From Apoderus coryli (taxonomy: Eukaryota; Arthropoda; Insecta; Coleoptera; Attelabidae): a stretch of DNA of 64,000 nucleotides. The position numbers and the translations under genes are program-made. Of this stretch, positions 36,769 through 47,996 are shown piece by piece (position 1 is the stretch's first letter; each line of letters begins with the position of its first letter). The notes under the pieces are model-generated. The model saw only the letters and a list, made by a program, of their open reading frames with translations, was not told where the DNA came from and did not search any database. The stretch is taken from positions 10,664,001 through 10,728,000 of the forward strand of contig OU452201.1 in the NCBI GenBank assembly GCA_911728435.2, written 5' to 3'.

Positions 36769-38843
36769 GTACTTACAGTACAAGCCCTAGGTTGAGTGAG
36801 TCACATATCAGTATCCAGAAAGTGTTAAAAATGTCCCATGATCTCGTGCTGTAAGATCGACTTGTGTCTAACATAGAAAGTAGAAATAATTTTGAGGCAT
36901 AGCGAATAAAATTTAGCGTACCGTAAATGTATCCGATCGCAAATATTTATATTTAGTTAAATATTTCTTAAGTCAGTATAAAATAAATCATGTCAAGTGC
37001 GAAAAAAGACGCTTCTTTAATTATATTTTAATATAAATTATTGTATCATTAGTTGTTTCATCGGCAATATTGAGGGTTTATTATTACTTGGAATATAGAG
37101 TTAATGTTCTCGGAATATCTGATTCTGCTTGTTCCTATCTGGTTTGTTAAAGATCAGTCATTTAAATAGGAAAATAGGTCAATTTCACCGTTTATCTTAC
37201 TGAAAAAATAATCCTATTTTTATTGTCAACCACAAGTCATTTGTGTGTATTATTTTCCCATAATTAGGACGAAATTTGTGGGGATACCATATAAGAACAA
37301 AAATCGAAGCACTCTTCGCTTCGCTGAAGTCTGCGGCCTACAGAATACTGACACGAATAACATCCCCAGCCTTTCTTTGAGAAACCCTACGCTCTACCAA
37401 CTCATCCACAACCGCCCATGAACATATTTATAAATGTAAAAAGCAATACTCGTATGGAATCTGGTCCTTCACGCTTTCTTCCCACAACTCTCGTAAGGTA
37501 TAAACTTTCCTACTTAAGAGAATTCATCATTCTGAGGAAACCCTAGAATTAGTACCTACCATAATGATGCAAAAATACTTAATTCAATGAGGCACATAAG
37601 TGCAAAATATTCTTCACAAATTCCAGATACAAAATTTGTATAATGTATACCGGCGGTTTATCCTCACACCGCAATGGTTGAATGGAGCAGGACAATTCCT
37701 TCCCGGACTTGCACGTGTTGCTGCACCAGATACAAACGGGAGAAGGCTGCTTCAATTCTCATGCAGGGGTAGAGATTACAGTTAGGGCATGATTTCATTG
37801 AGATAGTAAACATTTATTTACAAATTGCGTAAGATTGGGGTTTCTTATGTTTCTATATATCCCGATATAATTATCATAATATGTAACAAGTCTTGAATGA
37901 GCAAAAGCGAACTATCGTATAGATACGTTTTATCATTTTAATACGCATCTCACAAAAATTTTATTTCCTAGATCATGATTTGATATTACAATAAGAATTT
38001 TGTGTCTAGGAACTTTAATATCCTCATAATCCGATTTCGTAAAAACGAGCCATCGCGAAAAAAAAACAGAATTTAATCCCAGACATTGAGGGTTTAATTT
38101 CACATAACTACATGTACATATCACTATATATACCTAATTCTTATACCTACTACAATACAGCTACTTACCAAATCGGTATTGATTCCACATTAGAATGATA
38201 GAAGAAAGAATTCAAACAAGTCCGAATTTAGAATAATAATTACAAATAATAAATTTCACTTATACTAGATTAAATCGTATACTTTTCACTTTATCTAACA
38301 CTATCATAGAATATGTAATTTATTAGTTAAAATTGTCATGAACAAGATATTTTGGAATAATTCAAACACAATATAGCAAGGCAGAAGAAAACGGGTGGAC
38401 AGAACAGTGGATTTTCACGATATGCAATAGTGTCGGTTCGCGCAGATCCGAAACTCTGGCTATTGATTTTTACACTGCCTAGAAAAGAGAGCCGTGGAAA
38501 TGAGTTATGTTAGCAAATACCTTCGCCTAGCTTCGGCTAATACCTGGTAACAAACAGGTCTTACATGGAAAAATTAGGTGTTTTTCCCCGTACTTACAAG
38601 TTGTAACTTTTATTTTATTGATACTTGGCGAAATTGAATTTTTCCAAAAGGTGCTGTGGAACAGTCTATTAGATTTTATTACCAAATTGTTGACTAGGAG
38701 TTTAAATTTATGATGTCAAGACTTATTTGGATAGCAACTGAAAATATTTGCCTTGTTACAGTTTACGAGGAACGCATGTTACATTACAATCGGCGATCAA
38801 TGTTTCGGAAAGAGTATTTTTTTTTGAGAATTTAGTATACCTA

Positions 38844-39275
38844 CAGGGTGAGGTTTGTGTATAAGGACTTATAGAATATAATTTTTTAAGATGGAAATCT
38901 TATACAAACATATATCCTTGTTTTCTCCAACAGTTTTAGGAACAATGGATTATAATTTAGTTCATTTGTTACACGTCAAAAACTCAAGATCTGGGTTTAT
39001 TGAGAATTTTTCAAAATCTACAAGGTGCATGGTACAATTTTGAGCCTCTCGAACTTTTTTGTGCGCCGCCTCTGCTTTCTATTAATTCATTTAGAATCCC
39101 TGGTTAATTTAGACACTTTTTGGTCTCTTGTATGTTTTTCGAGAATTGTACCTACTGATTTGGAGAGAAATGAAATTTATTTGTAATCGAGCGGTATGTT
39201 TTAAAGATACTTTTGAAATTTAGGATTAGTTAAACGTAGAGACTACATTTTATTTTTACAACCTGACTCACCCTG
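38844..39275. mobile_element. Tc1/mariner-like MITE, CAGGGTGAG ends
   Basis: CAGGGTGAG at 38844 and CTCACCCTG ending at 39275 are perfect 9-bp TIRs, each flanked by TA (38842-38843 and 39276-39277). There is no reading frame inside the 432 bp. CAGGGTG ends and a TA duplication are common in Tc1/mariner non-autonomous elements. Confidence 0.7.
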
Positions 39276-39514
39276 TATAGAGTTGTAATTAAATTGTAAA
39301 AACAGAGCGAATAACGCAATAATGGCGAAACACGACTAAAATGCAATCGATTAGGACCAGATTTTCTTATACAATGTTTATTAGAAAGTGTCACGGAAAG
39401 TATTAAAACAAAATCCTAATCAATTAGATTTTTAAATTATTGATACTTACCTAATACATTTTTTCCCAAAAAACAGTCATTTTTGATTGATTTTGTAACC
39501 CACCACCACTGAAC

Positions 39515-39872
39515 CATAGTCTAATAAATAATATAATAGTCCCCGCACTGTAAGTAAATCCTTTGTCATATTGCCATCTAAAGCGTGCCGCCGATTTTAG
39601 GACTTGTAGGGCCAGCACAAATAAACTGTACGAATACAGGTGAGAGAAATGAGAAAAGGAGAGTAGCGAACGAGTGAAATCTTGCTTTGCTGTTGTTTAA
39701 ATTCCTACGCTACCTACTTGGTTGACTGTGTATTGTAGAGAACGAAGAGAAATTCTGGGCGACCGGTGCACCAGAATTCTAGACGAGAGAGGGTCGGGGA
39801 AGGGGCTAAATACCAACGGCAAAACGGCTGCATATGTTCAAGTGCGGGGACTAGATTATTTATTAGACTATG
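39515..39872. mobile_element. MITE with CATAGTCTAATAAATAAT termini (358 bp)
   Basis: CATAGTCTAATAAATAAT begins at 39515 and occurs inverted ending at 39872. An inner block, TAGTCCCCGCACT, is also inverted (near 39536 and 39841-39855). ACTGAA lies just outside both ends (39508-39513 and 39873-39878). The interior is GC-richer than its surroundings and non-coding. Confidence 0.75.
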
Positions 39873-42772
39873 ACTGAAATCTGTATTGTTTTGTAACTTG
39901 GTTTGCAGTTAAATACGTGGCACAAATATCGGCCATCTGTGAATTTCTCGTTACCAAATATCGAAAGTATTTACCGGGAGTCAAATTTCTGATTTTATTA
40001 GATTCTAACAACTGAAAATATAAAAAAATTGTACATTACATTCGGAAATTTTAAATTGGTTTAGCACACAAGGACACAGACAAAAATGAAGTGCTCCATA
40101 TGAGTAATGTGAATCTATACAAAAGATTTATGAGCAAAACAATCTTCTAATATCGCTCGATTCACCACTCGCATTTCAAATCTGAAAAACCAGCTTAATT
40201 TAGATGATTGTGTGCTGTCTAGCTTTTAACCAAATTATCAATTACATAATATATACCACATTTGATTAAGCTACAAGTCTTTGGCATGAATGAACACTTA
40301 ATTGTGAGGCGACCTGGTGGAAGTTTCCACTCATAGTGTGCGATTATAGATACTCAACTCTGATGATTTCAGTTTGTTTGTTTCATTATTTTTATTTCGA
40401 AAGCGGTAAATTAATCAAGCTGCCAGTTTTGTACCTGATCGTTATAAGTAAATCACCTTTCATTGTACTTAATTCCTACTTTAAAATTTAGTTTAAACTT
40501 AAAAGAAATTTGTCAATCTTTCAAAATTGTAACTAATTCAAATCATCATTCAAAAAAAAAACATGGTGAAGTATATAAGTAGCTTGTATCCTATTTTAAG
40601 CTGTATAAGATAAGGAGATCCGATAAATATCCCGACACGCCAAGACTGAGTATGGCGCCAAACGCAAACTTTGCAAATAAAATAAATTCTGTTTGGGACA
40701 TTTATTTACGCAAATGGCTTTCAACAAGAGTAAAAAAGGTTAACGCCATACAACTAGACCACAGTTACAATAAAATAAATGTGTCTGCTTTCTGGTCGGC
40801 TAATTTTCCTATTGAGGAGCCGTGTGAAGCGCGTTTTGTAATTATTTTATTTTCAACTTACAAGAACAATAGAAAAGTATTCATTATAACATTTTAAAAA
40901 ATATGCACCTGATCAACAAGAGGAAACTCACCCAATTCTCTTTAATAAAGGGTGGGTAACAAATAGTATCCCTACAGGATCCCGCCATTCTTACGATCGT
41001 CAAAGAGTCCAAACAAATTACTTTATTTTATTAACTAACATTTTATTCGGTATTGTAATTTGTAATGTAGAAATTTCATAATACTTAATCCGTTTAAAAG
41101 TCAGATCAATGCTTAATTTTAGTAGTAAATCAAACTAGGTATAGTAATTCGCAACCACCCTTTAACCCAATATGTTAATTCGCCTGCGAAGAAGGTTAAC
41201 AGACCTAAACCACTCCGTAGTCGATATTTTTCTGACTAGGACCATAATTGCGAACATTTCCGTATGATCGCAAATAGTAGTGTTCCAACAAGAACACTTT
41301 TTCTGCAGTCTTAGGAATAATTGTCAAGTCAATTGTAGCGTAACATTGATATTTCAATAACTACAATACACCTGCTTATTACGCAAACAACTCCATAACT
41401 CCCTAATTTTACACATTCTTCGACAAACTAGCTGGATGCTGGATCGTGAAACAGATGCAAAACGTATATTTAAAATGGGACATACCTAAATAATCAAATG
41501 TTTAATGTATAGGTATAAGCAATTTCGATTAAAAACATTTGTTGTAACTATAAGTACCTACAATTCGTTGATACTACTATGCTTTGGTTCAACCATACTT
41601 CTGATATGGACTAATAATTATTAACATGAGATCGTTGAAAAATGAAATCAATTAACATTAATCTCTTCAATGAAATTTTACTTATATTATTCCTGGATTT
41701 AAAAAAGAAAGCTGAACATAATATTAAATGCTTCAAACAAGTTCCGTGAATCAAAATAGTTTGCATATAAGTAGGTATGTATTATTTTCCTGCTTTTGCT
41801 ATGAGAAATACCTACTAGCATAATTAAGTAGAACAACATAAGTAATTAATTTATGTGTTCAGAGTACAGCTATTCCGCGTATCCACACAGTGAAATAAAC
41901 ATTTTCCACTTTCAGGGCAGCTGATTTACCAAACAAGCTATAGTGTCACCTAACGGACCTTCTCATTTCAAATATATCATCATCATACGGTACATATCAT
42001 TGAAATCTTGGATCTGAATTCAAATGGATCAAAGAATAAAGTTGAAAGGTGGACATTAGATCTCAATAAAGACCCAACTGATTCCAGACTACCTACCTAC
42101 TATAAAATACTTAAATATATTATCGAAAAAATATAGGTAGGTATATTGTTTTTACCTGACATGGCCATTTCTCCTTATGTAGCACTTCTGATCACGGTTT
42201 TAACTTCTATCATCTATTAAAGACACTTCAGTACTTATTTTAATAAACGCACGTTACCGAACACGACAACCGTACTAACAGTCTCTCACGGCAATTAACA
42301 ACTCTATTTAACTATTGCTGAAGTATTAAAAAATCTTCATAAGTAGGCACGACAAAAATTAAATATATTAATATAGCATAAATAAATGTATAACCAAATG
42401 TAAAGAATGACCGAAATTTTTTAATTTTTCTTTGGTGCTACAAACTACAAATAAATGAACCATTTAAATTTTTTTAAAACTTAGGTATTCCGCCCACATA
42501 ATATGAGAGTATCCAGTTGTTTACCTACTTAATCTAATATGAAGTAGAGAACAAATTAAAAACCATAACATCTGAAAATATAAAATGTATAATAATTAAA
42601 TAAGGAAGATGTTTATCATACCCCAATGATCTAATTATTATAAGGTCAATGAACATTGATCATGATCATACGAAATTAACAACAGAGATATTAGATATTA
42701 TGCTCTTTGCTCTTTTTCTCTATGATTAACAGTCAACAATTATCAAAAAAAATCTAAATACTAGTAGTTAAA

Positions 42773-42807
42773 ACGATATATCGATATTTTGATTATCGAT
42801 ATATCAT
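42773..42807. promoter_or_regulatory. Palindrome with two TATCGATA sites
   Basis: CGATATATCGATATTTTG is followed by an inverted ATCGATATATC, giving TATCGATA at 42779-42786 and 42794-42801. TATCGATA is the DREF-type element of insect proliferation-gene promoters. It lies about 780 bp upstream of the OFD1-like start, so a link to that gene is only possible. Confidence 0.4.
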
Positions 42808-43212
42808 TTTGAGGTTAATTTCTCACTTAACTTTCAAATTTATAAAGAGAAAGTGGCTTAAGGGATTGTACAACTGCCCCTAAGACAGGCGAGTAAAGAT
42901 ACTGGCATTGTCTTTATGAGACTGAGTAAGTAATTCTTGAAACCGAGGAGTAGAATGATCGAGTGAAGCGAGGCACAGTCTAATAAATTAGTACAGCATT
43001 GCCTCCTTCTATCAGTCGGTCGAGTCTCTGGTTTTCAAGATTAGACCTCGAGGTCTATCATATTCGGTTCGAATGCAATGCTATTATTACAATTAAATGT
43101 ACTTATAACAATGCCAAAAATTTAATCAGAATATCATTAACTACCTAATTTATAAAACTGAGATTGTGAATATATAAAGTGATTTTTCTTTAAATTAATT
43201 AGTACCGCCGAG

Positions 43213-43320
43213 GCTAGTACCATTGTTCCTTATAAAGAATGCTAGTACCTTCGTCTTTAGAAATACATTGCTAGTACATTGTCTTTACAAACCTTTTAAA
43301 GACAATGTAGTACTAGTAAC
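43213..43320 (+). repeat. Three ~28-bp tandem GCTAGTAC units plus an inverted copy
   Basis: GCTAGTAC starts at 43213, 43241 and 43270, a spacing of 28 and 29 bp. Each is followed by a variant of CATTGTCTTTA. The third unit forms a hairpin with AAAGACAATGTAGTACTAGT (43299-43318). The array lies 250-360 bp upstream of the OFD1-like start codon. Confidence 0.6.
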
Positions 43321-43570
43321 ATAAATGGCCTTTTGCTGCTTTAGTAGATACAGCCAGGTCCCGGTTTCTAAGAATTGCCCTGCACATAACCTAACATATT
43401 TGAATTTGACAACATTTTAGTTTTACATTGTACAAATACAACCCTAAACCCAATATTTTTTGTTGTATAAACAAATAGGCAATATTAAGAACTTTCTTTA
43501 AACGCTACTTACTCTTAGTTTTTCTGAATTGAATTAATACATTTGTATTCCATTTAATTGGAGTAATATT

Positions 43571-45835
43571 ATGGAGAATATTGTGCCTGCTATTCAGTCT
43601 AAGAATGATATTGAAAATTTGTCTAACGAGGATTTTCAAAAATTATTGAAAACTTGGTTTGAAGAAAATGGTTTAGTTAATGATCTAAGAGCTTATGTGA
43701 AATATCAAATGATAAATAGATTGCGTAATACAGTAGTTGGCAAAAATATTGTTAAAAATCAAAATAAGGATAAAACTCTATCAAAACAAGCGCATGATTT
43801 AATTATAGCTGAATATCTGTTGAAAAACCACTGCCATTTTACATTGTCTGTATTTAGTAATGAGGTCAACATTACAAATATTTTACCAGACTTGCCTTCA
43901 ATGACTACTAGTAATAATAAATGTGATACGAGGTTTAGCCGAAAAAATGTAGTTAATATATTGGACCTAATCGGATTATCAAGTTCCAGCGTTGTCTATA
44001 AAGAGTTATTGAATTTATATTTTAAACCAAATGAAGAAATTACTTTGCTGTCATGTTTGATTAACTCTGTTTCTGTTAAGAAAGATGAAATTTGTCATGA
44101 CGAATATATAGCTGATGTTGAAGGTAAGCTCATCAAATTGTGGCGACGTTCGAGCACGTATAAGTATTATACTTTAACTAAAATAAGTATTCTATGTTTT
44201 AAGCAAGATCGCATTTTTATTTTCGGTTGCATAGTTTTCGTAAATCTAACATTATTATATAATTATCTGGCATCAACGAATTGCAGCGTGAGATGCTCTG
44301 AAAGTAGATCTTAGATCATTTCAAAAATTGGATTGGTTAGTTAGGTTGGTTTTTGGAAAAGCGCCGGTCTACATTGAATCCAGACGGCGAAATATTGCGG
44401 AGGTAGTACAGTTTTTAGTGGGTAGTTACCTAGTAGGTAATTGAACGTTGTTTTTGCCATCGGGAATGATTATAGATCGGCGGGCCCTAACCACTAGTGG
44501 TTTTTGGTACTAAAATCAGAATAAAACAAATATTTTTATTTATTTCAAATGGAAACAGTATGTACGATCTTCGTCTCCCAACGAGTATCGTTTCTGAGAC
44601 AAATATCGCTGCAGTTCGTTGTAGGACACTGTGATATGTTATAATCAATAGTAATTGACATTTTTAGCTGAAATTTATAAGGACATCTTTTACAAGAAAA
44701 TTTCAGATCTACTAATAAACAAATTATGCACAAAAACATCTTACAAGATTTTGAAACTCTTTAAAGATAAAATAGAGTCAGAGAAGGACAGTATTACCCA
44801 GAATTATACACATATTCTATCGGACTTAAAGCAACAATTACTACACAAAGATCAACAATTAAAAGAATTTCATAGAAATAAACAACTTTTAGAATCTAAA
44901 TTGTTAGAATCAGTAAAAGATAATTATAAAATCAAACAAAAACTATCAAGGCTGAAACAGAAAAATGCAATAAAAGAGGAGAAACTAAAGACTGAACTTT
45001 CTAGAGTTGAATCACATGATTGCATTCTGAAACACTGTACGGATAATTGTCTTTGCAAATTACAACATTGTACAGATAAATGTCAGAAATGGTTTGAACA
45101 ACTAAACAACTACAAAATTGATAACGAACGATTAAGGAATATAATAGAAGACCAAAAGTGTGAAATTAATAAAGTCAATGTAAGATGTACTGAATTAATT
45201 AAAGAGTTCAGTTTGTGTCAGATGAAGATAAGAACGCTAAATTCCAAATTGGAGCAAGACAGCTGTAACATTTTAGGACCTTCTGCATTTGAAAATAAGG
45301 ATAGATGTAATAGCTGTTCACAATTCAATGAGGGTTTGTATTTTATATTTAAACTTTTTTTTTAACAAATTAGATTAGACTATTGATGAATGTTGTTGAA
45401 ACAAAATTATAAAATATCTTAGGTCAAAATGTTGTTTTTTCATACAGTTGAGACAGACTTCTTCCAACTCTTTGACGAATTGCTAGTAGCGACTTATACA
45501 CAAACTTTCGTTTGAGAAAAATGTTTAAAAAAATACTTTGAAACACGAAAAAACACACATATTGAAGGTATTAAAAAATATCTTAAAGCTGATTTATGCT
45601 GGAATTTTTTTGTTGGGAAACTGACATTAAATTTGCCGTTGCATGTTTTATGCATAACTTTAAATCATTGTACTTGCCTTTATTTTGAAAGTAATTCCAT
45701 GTTATTTTTTCAGATAATGAGTTTTCACAAAATGTTACCGATGAAGTTTTACAGGACGCAAAAATAAGACTTCAACAACTCGAAAAAGAAAGTATTCAAA
45801 TCGATGAAAATTTTAAAGATTATCTTATTACCTAG
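43571..45835 (+). CDS. Ofd1: OFD1-like LisH / coiled-coil protein
   Basis: OFD1 is a centriole and ciliary basal-body protein. Three exons join in frame: 43571-44123, 44668-45333, 45714-45835, giving 446 residues, under half of vertebrate OFD1 (about 1000). Residues 18-55 (LSNEDFQKLLKTWFEENGLV) resemble the OFD1 N-terminus. A LisH motif follows at about 74-106 (AHDLIIAEYLLKNH, then FTLSVF), in the same arrangement as OFD1. Exon 2 is mostly Lys/Glu-rich coiled coil (about 200-400) with a Cys-rich patch containing HCTDNC and HCTDKC. The last exon, AKIRLQQLEKESIQIDENF, resembles the conserved coiled segment of OFD1 (VKELQQEAERLEKAF). The C-terminal half of vertebrate OFD1 has no counterpart. Another LisH centrosomal family is possible. 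A LINE is inserted 147 bp after the stop. Confidence 0.78.
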
Positions 45836-45989
45836 CATATGTTGTTTATAGGCATAAAACTTAATAATTATTATAGATGTAAACGATTAAATTATTTTCA
45901 CTTAAATAATATGTTTTCATTTATATCAGAATCAATCAATCCTCTTGCATATATTAACTTTGAAAATTATTTATAAATTACTACTTACT

Positions 45990-47049
45990 ACGATTTCTCC
46001 AAAGCCTTCGATCGTGTAAATCATAAGATCTTATTGATGAGGTTGGCATCGGCGGACGCATGCTCGAATGGATGAGTAGCTACCTTGATAACAGGATTCA
46101 ATACGTTAAGGTCAAGAGCTTTGTTTATACTGAGATAAAAGTATCATCTGGCGTCCACCAGGGATCACACTTGGGACCACTGTTTTTTAATATTTTCGTT
46201 AATGACATCGCCAGATGTTTTACTTCGAGCGATTTTCTCTTGTTCGCTGATGACCTCAAACTATTTACGATAGTCAACAAAACTGAAGATTGCGAGAGAT
46301 TGCAGTCTGACCTCGGGGCTCTTCACGAGTGGTGTGTTGGGAATGATATGCATCTGAATGTTGATAAGTGTTGTTTTATGTCCTTTTCGAGATCAAGACT
46401 GACCACGCTTTTCGATTACTCACTGAACCAGACTTCCCTTAAATTGGTTACTAGTGGTTTGACCTTTATTCCACATATAACTTCAATGGTCTCAAGGTTT
46501 CTAAAGGTTCTTGGCTTCATTAAACGTTGCTCACGGGAGTTCACACATGTCGATTCTCTGAGGCTTCTTTACACAAGTTTGGTCAGACCGTGCCTTGAGT
46601 ATGCGTCGGCAGTCTGGTCTCCACATTATACTGTGCATCTAGTAAAAATTGAGCGGGTACAACACAAATTTCTTAGATACCTAGCCTACAAACTGCACAT
46701 AGACTTTATTTTTGAGAATCGTTTTGAATTATATGCCGACATAGAGTCCTACCTTGGCATTGACACGCTGGCTGATCGACGACAGAGACATGATTTGATT
46801 TTATTGTATGACCTTATAAATGGAAGGTTGAATTGTCCCGATCTTTTGGGCAAGATTGGAATTCATGTTCCATATCGTCCAACGCGTACGTGGAGTATGT
46901 TTCACCAGACACATTCCAGAACAAATTATGGTTGCAGTTCATTTTTGGCGCGCTCAATGCGTCTCGCCAATGACAGTGAAGAGACACTGGATTTTTTTGT
47001 CACGAGAAATACCTTTTTGGGTTCAGTGAGGCACCTCTTTGATAATTGA
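45990..47049 (+). pseudogene. Jockey-like reverse transcriptase fragment
   Basis: The first segment (to about 46040) reads DFSKAFDRVNHKILL, then shifts frame before MLEWMSSYLDNRIQYV. From 46060 the frame is open for 329 codons and includes SSGVHQGSHLGPLFF, LFADDLKLF, and the connection region VRPCLEYASAVWSP and IERVQHKFLRYLAYKL. The catalytic Asp pair and motif B are intact; only the N-terminal part is missing or shifted, so this copy is fairly young. Confidence 0.88.
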
Positions 47050-47065
47050 TACGTTGTGTTGTACC

Positions 47066-47094
47066 CACAGATCTAGGAAGTTTCTAGATCTGTG
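47066..47094. mobile_element. 29-bp palindromic micro-element, copy 1
   Basis: CACAGATCTAG, the spacer GAAGTTT, then CTAGATCTGTG. It is bounded by perfect 8-bp direct repeats GTTGTACC (47058-47065 and 47095-47102). The identical 29-mer occurs at 62960-62988 with a different 8-bp duplication. An 8-bp TSD is the size made by hAT and P-type transposases. Confidence 0.8.
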
Positions 47095-47288
47095 GTTGTA
47101 CCATATTGCTTTATAATAGTGAAGTATTGATCGTGTTGATTATTATTATCCATTTTATTTGTGATTGATTTTTATTTGACATTTTTCGATTGTCTAATTC
47201 TTTTGAAGTGTTTTATTGTAGAACTATTTATATGTATTGTAATTTTGTATAAAATGGGCGTTTGCCGGTAAATAAATAAATAAATTAC

Positions 47289-47996
47289 AGAAAATGTCAT
47301 ATATTATGCTACTTTTCAATTTTCGGCCCATTCGAAACATAAATAAATAAAATGCATCAAAAGCAGGCGCAGAAATTAATGCATGTAGCTAGCTATATTA
47401 ATTTGATAGAGAAATTAAAACAGGGTTGGTAATGTAATGTCTCGCAAGCTAATGATATGGGAATATATATTTGAATGCCAACCTCCTCTGAATTCGTCAC
47501 TGCAACTGTTTTATTTTGAAACGGACTGCAACAATGTTAAAACAAATGCGTTATGAACAAACTGTATGTCATTGTTAATACACTCTACCCTAATTTAAAC
47601 TCGACCAACTAAATAAAACAAATATTGAAAAAGGCTTCATGTAAAATTTATTTACTGTTACTCTGAGTACCTCAACAGGAATAAAAATTAAGAAAATATA
47701 GCAATATTCGTATTTTTAGATAGGCACCAACCAACATCATATTAAATTTGCGGACAACAATTTTTTTAAAATAAAAAATATTGGTACGTGTGGAAGTATA
47801 GGAAACTATTTCAATACAAATAACGAATACCATAATTTTAAAATTATTGTGTCTAATAAAAAAAATATATAAAAATATGCAAATTATTATATATAATTTG
47901 TAGTAAAACTTATCTTAAACTTTAAGTAATAAAATTTACAAATAAACAATTCATTTCTAAAACCTAATATATTTTTGTGGACCCCATAATGTGTTC
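47289..47996. other. Tail-to-tail gap, LINE to Ankle2
   Basis: AT-rich sequence containing the presumed Ankle2 3' UTR (minus strand). A minus-strand AATAAA candidate lies at about 47645. I see nothing else. Confidence 0.5.

Larger units (their letters stand above)
32127..43570. other. 11.4-kb gene-poor interval between divergent Fe65 and OFD1-like genes
   Basis: No host coding exon was recognised. It contains dispersed repeats A and B, a LINE relic (35450-36768), a TA-flanked TIR element (38844-39275), a second MITE (39515-39872), a TATCGATA palindrome (42773-42807) and promoter-proximal tandem repeats (43213-43320). Untranslated 5' exons of Fe65 could also lie here. The rest is AT-rich and featureless to me. 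Confidence 0.6.
45982..47279 (+). mobile_element. Truncated non-LTR retrotransposon with (AAAT)n tail
   Basis: It starts inside the RT domain (YDFSKAFDRVNHKILL) and ends in AAATAAAT repeats at about 47270. ATAAATTAC precedes it (45973-45981) and follows it (47280-47288), a probable 9-bp target duplication. A 29-bp palindromic element has inserted into its 3' UTR at 47066-47094. Confidence 0.85.

Noticed and set aside
37600..37785. 61-residue frame in a locally GC-richer patch
   Set aside because: The GC rise is short, I recognise no domain, and it could be an unlisted repeat fragment.
40652..40897. 81-residue + strand frame
   Set aside because: An isolated open frame in AT-rich DNA with no homology or splice evidence.
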